In this document: positions 20,581-29,820 of the stretch, one piece after another
How positions within the stretch are numbered: the stretch's first letter is position 1
Layout: each line of letters begins with the position of its first letter
Source of the DNA: an uncultured Selenomonadaceae bacterium
GTDB lineage: Bacteria > Bacillota > Negativicutes > Selenomonadales > Selenomonadaceae
Reading direction: 5' to 3'
NCBI GenBank assembly: GCA_905234365.1
Contig: CAJOHI010000001.1
Location: 1-61,157 of the forward strand
Length of the DNA stretch: 61,157 nucleotides
Made by a program: the position numbers and the translations under genes
Notes under the pieces: generated by a model
Databases searched by the model: none
What the model saw: the letters and a program-made list of their open reading frames with translations, nothing else
Told to the model about the DNA's origin: nothing

Positions 20581-21942
20581 TTATCTGTCAAACTTCTTTC
20601 TATAACGGCTATAAAGTTTAGTTTCTTCAACAATAACGCCGGAAAGCAAAATAAGCGCAATTAAATTTGGAATTGCCATTAAACCATTGACTATATCCGC
20701 TAAAGTCCAAATCGCGTCGAGTTGCAAAAAAGCACCGGAAGCAACAAGTAATATAAAAATAATTCTATACGGCAATATGCCTTTAGTACCTGCAAGAAAA
20801 ATCATAGCACGTTCGCCGTAATAATTCCAGCCAAGAATCGTTGTAAATGCAAATAGTGCAAGGCTTATTGTCAAAGCGACGGCTCCAAAATTTCCAAACT
20901 CACTAGAAAAAGCCGCTGAAGTCATCGCAGCACCGGCTAAAGTAGGACTATTCCAAACGCCGGTTAAAATGAGTGCTAAACCTGTCATTGTACAGATTAT
21001 AATTGTATCAATAAATGTGCCGGTCATTGAGATTAAACCTTGCTCTGCCGGCCATTTTGTTTTAGCGGCAGCAGCAGCGATTGGTGCAGAACCTAAGCCG
21101 GATTCATTCGAGAAAACACCGCGAGCAATACCAGCCTGCATTGCAAGCATAATCGTTGAACCGGCAAAGCCTCCAACTGCAGCATGTCCTGTAAAAGCTG
21201 AACTTATAATTTCGGCAATGGCAGCAGGAACATTAGCAATGTTAATAACAATTAAAACTACAGAAATTATTACGTAAAAGGCAGCCATAAAAGGCACAAT
21301 CATTTCCGTAACCTTTGCGATAGATTGGAGACCTCCAAGAGTTACGGCAGCTACAAATAATGTCAGTACGATATCCGTTACAAAACGACTGATACCAAAA
21401 GTTGTTTCAAAACTGTCAACAATCGCATTAACTTGAGGGAATGTTCCAATTCCTAAAAATGCAACAAGTACGCAAGCAATCGCGAAGAAATACGCAAGCG
21501 GTTTAAAATTTTTTCCAAGACCATTTAAAATATAATACATTGGACCACCGGCAACTTCGCCTTTGCTGTCTGTGGTTCTATATTTAATAGCAAGAAGCCC
21601 TTCAGCATATTTCGTCGCCATTCCAAAAAATGCAGCAAGCCACATCCAAAATAATGCGCCTGGTCCACCAAGTTTAATTGCCGTTGCAACGCCGACGATA
21701 TTTCCTGTGCCGACGGTTGCGCTGAGTGCCACGCAAAGTGCTTTAAAACTTGAAACGTCACCTGCGCCGTGATTTTTTGCATTAGTTATGAGTCCTAAAG
21801 CAAGCGGTAAACGAAAGACTTGAATTAAATTGAGGCGAATTGTTAAAAAAATTCCGGTTCCAACGAGCAAAACCAGAAGCGGTACACCCCAAACTATGTT
21901 GTCAATTTCGTTTAGAACTTCCAAAAATGTTGAATTTTCCAT
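20581..21942 (-). CDS. Alanine/glycine:cation symporter (AGCS family)
   Basis: SATVGTGNIVGVATAIKLGGPGALFWMW, NESGLGSAPIAAAAAKT. Confidence 0.94.
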   Translation of the reverse strand: MENSTFLEVLNEIDNIVWGVPLLVLLVGTGIFLTIRLNLIQVFRLPLALGLITNAKNHGAGDVSSFKALCVALSATVGTGNIVGVATAIKLGGPGALFWMWLAAFFGMATKYAEGLLAIKYRTTDSKGEVAGGPMYYILNGLGKNFKPLAYFFAIACVLVAFLGIGTFPQVNAIVDSFETTFGISRFVTDIVLTLFVAAVTLGGLQSIAKVTEMIVPFMAAFYVIISVVLIVINIANVPAAIAEIISSAFTGHAAVGGFAGSTIMLAMQAGIARGVFSNESGLGSAPIAAAAAKTKWPAEQGLISMTGTFIDTIIICTMTGLALILTGVWNSPTLAGAAMTSAAFSSEFGNFGAVALTISLALFAFTTILGWNYYGERAMIFLAGTKGILPYRIIFILLVASGAFLQLDAIWTLADIVNGLMAIPNLIALILLSGVIVEETKLYSRYRKKFDR

Positions 21943-22089
21943 AAATAAAACTCCTTAAAAATTAAAAAAATAAAACAACGCCCAATCCTTACGAATGAAT
22001 CATAAAAATTATCAACGTCGTTTATAATATTATAATTGATATTCTTTGTCAATATCTATCGAATATGTATTCAATTTTTCGTTGAATGT

Positions 22090-22725
22090 TTAATTTGTCA
22101 ACTCTCTGTGATAATGAATGCAAAGTGCAGGTATTAATACATAAAATGCCAACTCTCCAAATTCTTCGACAATCTGTCCTTGTAATTTACCTAAAAACAT
22201 TCCGTGATCTCCAATATATGAAAATATTATTGCAATAATCATTTCAATAATTATTGTTAGCGGCAAGCTACAGTTCCACATTCTTGCAAGTGGCAAATTT
22301 CGCAACATAAACAAGATCAAAAACAGCAGAAAAAACACAATTAATACATAAGCCTCGATTTTCCAGTCAAAATCTGACATTGCAACAAAAATCGGACCTG
22401 TTTCCTCAAGAGCAATCGGATAAAAGACACGTCCCCAGCTCAATTCTCGAAATGCCATGAAAATCATCATCACGGAGCACCAAATGTGAAATGCTTCAAT
22501 TTGTCTGTCAATCGACTTTCCAATTAAAAATAAATTGTAGGCACTTCCAATCAGTAAAACAATCACTTGCGAATTTTCAAGAAAGCCATTTTCAAAACTT
22601 ACTGAAGTCGGCAAAATTAAAGCTAGTGGAAAAGCTAAAATTAAAATTGCAATTCCGGCGAAAAGTGAAATTTTGTAGACTAAATTAATTTGGCTTCGAT
22701 GTTTATGTTGTTTTGAATAATACAT
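22090..22725 (-). CDS. Hypothetical multi-TM membrane protein
   Basis: 211-aa ORF with several hydrophobic segments; family not recognised. Confidence 0.65.
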   Translation of the reverse strand: MYYSKQHKHRSQINLVYKISLFAGIAILILAFPLALILPTSVSFENGFLENSQVIVLLIGSAYNLFLIGKSIDRQIEAFHIWCSVMMIFMAFRELSWGRVFYPIALEETGPIFVAMSDFDWKIEAYVLIVFFLLFLILFMLRNLPLARMWNCSLPLTIIIEMIIAIIFSYIGDHGMFLGKLQGQIVEEFGELAFYVLIPALCIHYHRELTN

Positions 22726-22799
22726 TTCTCAATATCCTTTGCTTTTAAAATATTTTATGATATACTTAAAAAAATTTTTATTATTGAGAGGTTTTCAGA

Positions 22800-23117
22800 A
22801 TGGAAAATATTTATAGTGTTGCAATCAGTTATGGAAATGATTTAGGTTATATTGACTATGATGTTGAAAATAAATCAGCACAAGTTACGCTCGCAAATGA
22901 CGAAGGCAAGAAGAAAACCGAAGATTTTTTGAGCAAAGTTCATGAAATTGAGGTGCCACATGAGACGCTTTTAGATTTTACAACTGAAAAAATCAGTCCG
23001 CTTGAAAATGTTAAAAGTTTTCAACTTACATTAACGAGACTCTGGGAAGCTACCGGCGTTCATGTCGATTGGAGTCGTCCTGTTGATTATGTTAAAGAGC
23101 ATCCGCGCTACGAATAA
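22800..23117 (+). CDS. Hypothetical small soluble protein
   Basis: 105-aa ORF with a GAGAGG SD-like region; no family recognised. Confidence 0.65.
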   Translation: MENIYSVAISYGNDLGYIDYDVENKSAQVTLANDEGKKKTEDFLSKVHEIEVPHETLLDFTTEKISPLENVKSFQLTLTRLWEATGVHVDWSRPVDYVKEHPRYE

Positions 23118-23141
23118 TATTTTAATTATATTGTATACTTT

Positions 23142-24050
23142 ATGAGGCAAAACGTCAAAGTGATTTTTAATTTTATTAAAAGCAAAAAAAAATTAACCAT
23201 CGGCAACAAAACTTTAATCATGGCGATTCTAAATATTACGCCTGATTCTTTTTCTGACGGTGGTCTATTTGAAAATGTCAATGCGGCAAAACGTCAAGTT
23301 GAATTATTCGTTAAAGCCGGCGCAGATATTATTGATATTGGCGCCGAATCAACGCGACCTAACGCCGTGCCAATTACGGCTGACGAAGAAATTGCAAGAC
23401 TTGAGTCAATTTTAAATGCAGTAGTTAAGGATTGTCCGCTGCCAATTTCGATTGATACTTACAAAGCTGAAACGGCTGAAATGGCAATAAATCTTGGCGT
23501 TGATATAATTAACGATATTTATGGTCTACAATATGAATTTGAGCCGCTTGCAATGGCGAAGGTTGCGGCAAAATACAATATGCCGGTCGTTGCTACGCAC
23601 AATGATATTAATTCGGAATTTTTAATGCACGATAAGAGATTAATTATTAGCGACATTAAAAAGTTTTTTAAGCAAACATTAAAAATTGCTAATGAAGTTG
23701 GTTTAAACAAAGATAACATCGTTTTTGATCCTGGAATTGGATTTAACAAAACACAAGAGCAAAACTTAGAAATTTTACGCAGACTGGACGAACTTAAAAT
23801 TATTGACGGAATTGAATATCCATTGCTGCTTGGAGTTAGTCGAAAAAGCGTTATAGGTTATGCAACTAATTTGCCGGTAGATGAACGCGACGAAGCAACC
23901 GGCGCTATTTGTGTTATTGGAATTACTAAAGGCGTTAATATTGTAAGAGTCCATAACGTCGCTATGATTTCTAAAATGTGCAAAATGGCTGATTCTATTT
24001 TATGTTCAAATTTAGTTATCAAAAATAAATATAAGCAACGGAATTATTAA
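23142..24050 (+). CDS. folP: Dihydropteroate synthase
   Basis: MAILNITPDSFSDGG, DIIDIGAESTRPNA; exact start uncertain. Confidence 0.94.
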   Translation: MRQNVKVIFNFIKSKKKLTIGNKTLIMAILNITPDSFSDGGLFENVNAAKRQVELFVKAGADIIDIGAESTRPNAVPITADEEIARLESILNAVVKDCPLPISIDTYKAETAEMAINLGVDIINDIYGLQYEFEPLAMAKVAAKYNMPVVATHNDINSEFLMHDKRLIISDIKKFFKQTLKIANEVGLNKDNIVFDPGIGFNKTQEQNLEILRRLDELKIIDGIEYPLLLGVSRKSVIGYATNLPVDERDEATGAICVIGITKGVNIVRVHNVAMISKMCKMADSILCSNLVIKNKYKQRNY

Positions 24051-24313
24051 AATTAAATTTTATGATATAATTAATAAATACTATGTTGCAGGATATACAG
24101 AAATTACGTAGAATAAATTTCTTAATAATATCGGCACTTTGTAACGATAGTAGATAGTAAAATTAAGGGTTTAACTTTTTAAAAAATTATAAGATTTTGT
24201 TACTAACTACTATGATTTAATTAATTGAAAAAATTGGAGGTGAAAAATTTTTTACTAAAAAGTGCCGAAATTAAATAATTCGTAAAAAATAAACAATAGA
24301 AGGAGTGAGTTTT

Positions 24314-25654
24314 ATGGAAATGCTAATAGGATTCCTCGTACTTTTAGTGTGTTTACTTGTTGGTGTACGACACGGAGGCATTGGACTTGCTGTAATAAGC
24401 GGCATTGGACTTGTCATATTTACATTCGTATTTGGTTATAAACCAGGCACGCCGCCGATTGATGTTATGCTGACAATTTTGGCGGTAGTAACCTGCGCCG
24501 GTTTTTTGCAGACTTCCGGCGGTTTAACCGTTATGCTCAAATACGCTGAAAAATTTTTACGCAATAATCCAAAACAGATTACTATATTTGCACCGCTTAC
24601 AACCTGGTTTTTAACTGTTCTTTGCGGAACAGGTCACGTTGTTTATACAATGTTCCCGATTATTTACGATATTGCAATTAAACAAAATATCCGTCCAGAA
24701 CGTCCTATGGCGGTTGCGTCAGTCGCTTCACAAGCTGGTATTTGCGCCTCGCCAGTTTCCGTTGCTATCGTTTCAATCGTTGGCTTTATGCACAATGCCG
24801 GCTTTGAGTATACCGTTTTACAAATTCTCGCCGTTGCAATGCCTGCTACGGGTCTTGGCGTATTTTTTGCAGCTCTTTGGAGTTACAAACGCGGCAAAGA
24901 ACTTGCTGACGATCCAGAATTTCAAAAATTTATCAGCGATCCTGCAAACAAAGAATATGTCTATGGTGACAGTGAATCGTTAATGGATAAGGAACTTCCT
25001 CAAAGTTTTTATACGGCAATGTACATTTTCTTCGCCGGAATTATTGTTATTGCACTTTTAGGCAATTTCCCTGAACTTCTGCCGCATTTTCCAAATGCTA
25101 AAGGCGAAATGAAGGCAATTTCGATGACTGCCGTTATCCAAATGGTTATGCTCCTTGTTGCTGCGGCAATTCTAATCATTTGTAAAGTTAAATCTAAAGA
25201 CGTGGGCAATTCTCAAGTCTTTAAATCCGGTATTGTCGCTCTCGTGTCTGTTTATGGCGTTGCTTGGATGGCAAATACTTACTTCAGCGCTCACATGGCC
25301 TTTTTGAAGGATTTCTTAGGCAATGCAGTTATGACTTATCCTTGGGCTTTTGCAATTCTCGCCTTCTTGACTTCTAAACTTGTCAACTCACAAGCGGCAG
25401 CTATTGCGATTGTATTTCCAATGGCTCTGAATGTTGGTATGGATCCTGTCTTGATTATGTCATTTATCAGTGCTTGTTACGGTTACTTCTTCCTGCCGAC
25501 TTATCCTTCTGACCTTGCTTGCATTGGATTTGACCGTTCTGGCACAACGAAAATTGGAAAATATATTTTGAATCACTCATTTATGATTCCAGGTTTAATA
25601 ATCGTTATCAGTGGTTGCTGTGTTGGTTACGTGATGGCACATATCATCTTGTAA
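24314..25654 (+). CDS. Anaerobic C4-dicarboxylate transporter (Dcu family)
   Basis: LTTWFLTVLCGTGHVVYTMFPIIYDIAIKQNIRPERPMAVASVASQAGICASPVS; AAGGAGTG SD before ATG 24314. Confidence 0.92.
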   Translation: MEMLIGFLVLLVCLLVGVRHGGIGLAVISGIGLVIFTFVFGYKPGTPPIDVMLTILAVVTCAGFLQTSGGLTVMLKYAEKFLRNNPKQITIFAPLTTWFLTVLCGTGHVVYTMFPIIYDIAIKQNIRPERPMAVASVASQAGICASPVSVAIVSIVGFMHNAGFEYTVLQILAVAMPATGLGVFFAALWSYKRGKELADDPEFQKFISDPANKEYVYGDSESLMDKELPQSFYTAMYIFFAGIIVIALLGNFPELLPHFPNAKGEMKAISMTAVIQMVMLLVAAAILIICKVKSKDVGNSQVFKSGIVALVSVYGVAWMANTYFSAHMAFLKDFLGNAVMTYPWAFAILAFLTSKLVNSQAAAIAIVFPMALNVGMDPVLIMSFISACYGYFFLPTYPSDLACIGFDRSGTTKIGKYILNHSFMIPGLIIVISGCCVGYVMAHIIL

Positions 25655-25683
25655 TTTAAAACCATAAATATAAATAATGTGGT

Positions 25684-25712
25684 CGTGGAGATTTAAACTC
25701 TGCGATTTTTTT
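25684..25712 (+). terminator. Rho-independent terminator downstream of the dcu gene
   Basis: TCGTGGAG ATTTAA ACTCTGCGA TTTTTTTT (8-bp stem with 2 wobbles). Confidence 0.75.
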
Positions 25713-25800
25713 TATTGAGCTGATTCAAAGAAAAGTATTGAAATTTATAGCACTTTCAATTAAAATAGCATAGTCACAAAAAAACTTGGAGGCGTTAATT

Positions 25801-27471
25801 TTGAAAAAATTTTTAAAGGCAGTTGGTATAGCAGGATTGATAGTATCATCACTTTTCACGATGCCGACTGTACAGGCAAAAGCTAAAGATAACGGACAAC
25901 CTGGAAAAATTTTGTATATTCCACATGACAATCGTCCAATTTCGGATAAACAAACGGCAGAAGTTATTGAGAAGCTAGGCTATGAAGTCATTGTGCCGCC
26001 GAATAATATTTTAGGCAGTCGTGACGATTTAGGAAATCCGGAAAAGCTTTGGGAATGGCTGACCGTTACTACGGACAAGGACAAGACGATTAAAGCGGCA
26101 GTTATATCTTCCGATTCAATGCTTTATGGCAGTCTCGTAGGTTCACGAAAACATGATTATAATGAACAAACAATTTTGGATAGAGCTGAACGTTTTAAAC
26201 AATTTCGTAAGGAGCATAAAAAATTACCAATTTACGTTTTCGGTTCAATTATGAGGACACCACGTAGCGGCGAGGCTTCTGGTCATGAAGAACCGGAATA
26301 TTACCGTAGTTACGGTGCCGATATTTTTCGATATACAGCACTCAAAGACAAAAACGAGATAGAAGGTTTAACTCGTCGCGAAAAGAAAGAATATGATTTT
26401 TTAGGCAAGCTAATTCCAACAAGAGCACTCAATGATTGGTTCGGTCGTCGTGATAAAAATGTTCATGCAAGTCAGAAGCTCATTGACTTGGCAAAAGGCA
26501 ACACTTTTAATTATTTATTGCTTGGACGTGATGATAATGCGCCATATTCCCAAACACATTACGAAAGCCGCCATTTGCAGGAGTATGGCAAGTATCTCGG
26601 AAAGACGAAATATCAGGCAATAGCCGGCATTGATGAAATTGGTATGATGATGTTGACTCGTGCTATCAATGACAGGACTAAAAATGTTCCGTTCGTCTTT
26701 GTACAATATAATTGGGGACGCGGCGGTAAGACTATTCCGGCTTATTCTGACGAAACGATTGAGGCCTCTATTGATTCAGCAATAGCCGCTACCGGTGCTA
26801 TCAAGGTACCGAGTCCTGAGCGTGCCAATGTCGTTTTAACTGTCAATACCAATCCTAATGGTAAGACTTATGAAGCGAATTTTCCAGAAAATGACGGAAA
26901 AGAACGCGAAGGCACAAAATATTTTGCCGACATAGTTTCCGATTATGTTGGCAAAGGTTATAAAGTTGCTGTCGCTGATATTGCCTTTGCCAATGGTGCC
27001 GACAATGCCTTAATGGAACAACTTCGAGACAGAGGTTTGCTTTTTAAAATTCGTGCTTACGGCGGCTGGAATACACCGACAAATTCAACCGGATTCGTAT
27101 TAAGCACGGCAATGTTGACTAATAGAATGAGTGATGATGCCGTTGATGATTTGTTGCTCACTCGTTATCTTGACGATTGGGCTTATCAGGCAAATGTCAG
27201 AAATATAATTGCAAGACAACTTACTTGGCTTAGAGGCGATGGCTGGTATGGTGACTTAAACGGCAAGAAAGATGCTGTTTCCGAACGTGCAACTGGTATG
27301 TTAAATCACTTCGTCGAAAATAATTTGCCGCCTTTTGAAGGTAACGGTCATTTGCTTGTGACTTTTCCTTGGAATAGAATGTTTGAATCAGATATTTTAC
27401 GTGGTGATGAAGCGATTGAAGAAATTGACAGAAATACACCACATATTAAAGCCGCGACTGTCAATTCATAA
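25801..27471 (+). CDS. DUF4127 family secreted protein
   Basis: Signal peptide then ILYIPHDNRPISDKQTAEVIEKLGYEVIVPP; GGAGG SD before TTG 25801. Confidence 0.8.
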   Translation: MKKFLKAVGIAGLIVSSLFTMPTVQAKAKDNGQPGKILYIPHDNRPISDKQTAEVIEKLGYEVIVPPNNILGSRDDLGNPEKLWEWLTVTTDKDKTIKAAVISSDSMLYGSLVGSRKHDYNEQTILDRAERFKQFRKEHKKLPIYVFGSIMRTPRSGEASGHEEPEYYRSYGADIFRYTALKDKNEIEGLTRREKKEYDFLGKLIPTRALNDWFGRRDKNVHASQKLIDLAKGNTFNYLLLGRDDNAPYSQTHYESRHLQEYGKYLGKTKYQAIAGIDEIGMMMLTRAINDRTKNVPFVFVQYNWGRGGKTIPAYSDETIEASIDSAIAATGAIKVPSPERANVVLTVNTNPNGKTYEANFPENDGKEREGTKYFADIVSDYVGKGYKVAVADIAFANGADNALMEQLRDRGLLFKIRAYGGWNTPTNSTGFVLSTAMLTNRMSDDAVDDLLLTRYLDDWAYQANVRNIIARQLTWLRGDGWYGDLNGKKDAVSERATGMLNHFVENNLPPFEGNGHLLVTFPWNRMFESDILRGDEAIEEIDRNTPHIKAATVNS

Positions 27472-27558
27472 TAGTGTATCTCCACAGTTATTATAGATCG
27501 TGCACTACATTTTTATAAATATTTGTGTCGCTGCGATGCGGCGGAATGTGAGGATTTT

Positions 27559-28548
27559 ATGGATATAATTTTTATGTTGATATTTATAATTGTGGTTTCA
27601 GGAATATTTTTGCATTTTGTGCCAATCGGCTTATGGATTTCAGCACTTGCAGCAGATGTCCACGTTGGAATTTTTACGCTGATTGGAATGAGAATGCGTC
27701 GCGTACCACCTTCTAAAATTGTTATGCCGCTCATCAAGGCAAATAAAGCAGGTCTCAATGTCAATGTCAATCAGTTGGAAGCTCATTATCTTGCCGGCGG
27801 CAACGTTGATAAGGTGGTTGATGCGTTAATTGCATCGCAGCGTGCTGAAATTGGTCTGCCCTTTGAGAGAGCAGCAGCGATTGATTTGGCAGGTCGCGAC
27901 GTTTTAGAAGCCGTTCAAATGAGCGTAAATCCGAAAGTCATTGAAACGCCGGTAGTGTCCGCAGTTGCTAAGAATGGAATTGAACTTAGAATCAAAGCAC
28001 GTGTAACGGTTCGTGCTAATATTGACAGACTTGTAGGCGGTGCCGGCGAACCTACAGTAATTGCTCGTGTCGGTGAAGGTATCGTTACAACCGTCGGCAG
28101 CGCTGAAAAACACACGGACGTTTTGGAAAGTCCTGATGAAATTTCAAAAGTAGTTTTAGGTAAAGGTCTTGACGCCGGTACAGCTTTTGAAATTCTGTCG
28201 ATTGATATTGCTGATGTTGATGTTGGTCGCAATATTGGTGCACAACTTCAAACGGATCAAGCAGAAGCAGACAAAAGAATTGCACAAGCTAAGGCAGAGG
28301 AACGTCGCGCAATGGCAGTTGCTCAAGAACAGGAAATGAAAGCTTATACTCAAGAAATGGAAGCAAAAGTTGTTGAGGCGCAGGCAGAAGTACCTCATGC
28401 AATGGCAACAGCACTCAAAGAAGGCAAATTAGGCGTTATGGATTATTACAACATGATGAATGTTCAGTCTGATACCGAAATGAGAAATGCAATCAGTCAT
28501 GCAGGCAAGACAGAGAAAATCAGAGGCAGCGAAAGCAAGATTATTTAA
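27559..28548 (+). CDS. floA: Flotillin-like protein FloA
   Basis: [73 protein letters not shown]. Confidence 0.92.
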   Translation: MDIIFMLIFIIVVSGIFLHFVPIGLWISALAADVHVGIFTLIGMRMRRVPPSKIVMPLIKANKAGLNVNVNQLEAHYLAGGNVDKVVDALIASQRAEIGLPFERAAAIDLAGRDVLEAVQMSVNPKVIETPVVSAVAKNGIELRIKARVTVRANIDRLVGGAGEPTVIARVGEGIVTTVGSAEKHTDVLESPDEISKVVLGKGLDAGTAFEILSIDIADVDVGRNIGAQLQTDQAEADKRIAQAKAEERRAMAVAQEQEMKAYTQEMEAKVVEAQAEVPHAMATALKEGKLGVMDYYNMMNVQSDTEMRNAISHAGKTEKIRGSESKII

Positions 28549-28600
28549 CTTTCTGCGGTAGAAAGTAACAAGATTATACGATAATAGGAGGATTTTTAAT

Positions 28601-28828
28601 TTGTTGACAGTTTTAATGGTGTTAGATGCTCTCATTGCAATAATTTTAATTGCCTCAATCTTGGGACAAGAACCGAAGTCAGCCGGTATGGGCGGTATGG
28701 ACGGCGGCGGCGATACAGTTTTCAGTGGCAAAGCTCGCGGAATGGATGCGCTTTTGGCAAGAGTTACAGTCGTATTTGCAATACTTTTCGCAATAATAAC
28801 AATGGTAATTGCAAAAATGACTTCTTAA
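28601..28828 (+). CDS. secG: Preprotein translocase subunit SecG
   Basis: 75 aa, two TM segments separated by Gly-rich G-MGGMDGGGDTVFSGKARGMDALLARVT; followed by an est-type gene as in other Firmicutes. Confidence 0.83.
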   Translation: MLTVLMVLDALIAIILIASILGQEPKSAGMGGMDGGGDTVFSGKARGMDALLARVTVVFAILFAIITMVIAKMTS

Positions 28829-28872
28829 AATTAAGTTAAAATTTTTTAATCAAATTAAAGGCGGTACCAATA

Positions 28873-29619
28873 ATGATAATATCCGGTGCAGAGCCATTTT
28901 TTTTACAAGGTGGCAAACATGGTGTTCTATTAATTCACGGTTTTACCGGAAATCCGGCAGAATTATTACTACTCGGACAATATTTACAATTCAAAAATTA
29001 TACGGTTTTAGGCTTGCGACTTGCAGGTCACGGCACAGATGAAAAAGACCTATTGCGTACAACTTGTGATGATTGGTTTAACTCCGTGCTCGACGGTTTA
29101 GCTATATTAAAAAATTGCTGCGAAAAAATTTCCGTAATTGGTCATTCAATGGGCAGTCTGCTTGCATTAAAATTAGCAATGACAAAAGCACAGGATATTC
29201 ACAAATTAATCACACTTGCTGCGCCTATTTTTATTAACAAAGAACTTGGATTAAAAAATTTGCCGCCACGTGAAAATTGTCTTTCATTCGCCGTTAAAAA
29301 TTCTCGACGCAAATTAAAAGACGTTCCGCCAGCAGTAAACAAAGTTTATAGAAAAATGCCGCTTATAGCAATACATGAACTTTTAGATTTAATCAATGAA
29401 ATTAAAACCAATTTGCCAACACTCGAAACGCCGATATTGATTGTTCACGGCAAAAAAGATCATACGGCTAATGTTGAAAGTGCCAATTATATTTTTAAAA
29501 ATATCACCTCAAATAAAAAAAATTTGCAGCTCATAGATAATGTAGGTCATCTTTTGCCTCTGGATATTTCATGTAGAGATAAAATATTTGCACTCACTGC
29601 TGATTTTTTGAAAGATTAA
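28873..29619 (+). CDS. Carboxylesterase (alpha/beta hydrolase, Est/YvaK-like)
   Basis: GVLLIHGFTGNPAELLLLGQYL, VIGHSMGSLLALKLA (GxSxG). Confidence 0.9.
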   Translation: MIISGAEPFFLQGGKHGVLLIHGFTGNPAELLLLGQYLQFKNYTVLGLRLAGHGTDEKDLLRTTCDDWFNSVLDGLAILKNCCEKISVIGHSMGSLLALKLAMTKAQDIHKLITLAAPIFINKELGLKNLPPRENCLSFAVKNSRRKLKDVPPAVNKVYRKMPLIAIHELLDLINEIKTNLPTLETPILIVHGKKDHTANVESANYIFKNITSNKKNLQLIDNVGHLLPLDISCRDKIFALTADFLKD

Positions 29620-29820
29620 ATATACATATATTGAATTTAATAGTATTAGATTGTTTAGAAAATCGCTAACTTTTACACAAAATTTATCCTTACGATTCAT
29701 AATTTAAGAAAAATTTTTTAATATAGTAGAATATTTTTTTTGTATGTGATAAAGTATAAAAAAAGTTATTTTAATATTCATTTTGAGTTGTTTAGAGAGT
29801 TTTGAGAAGGAGCGTTTTTT

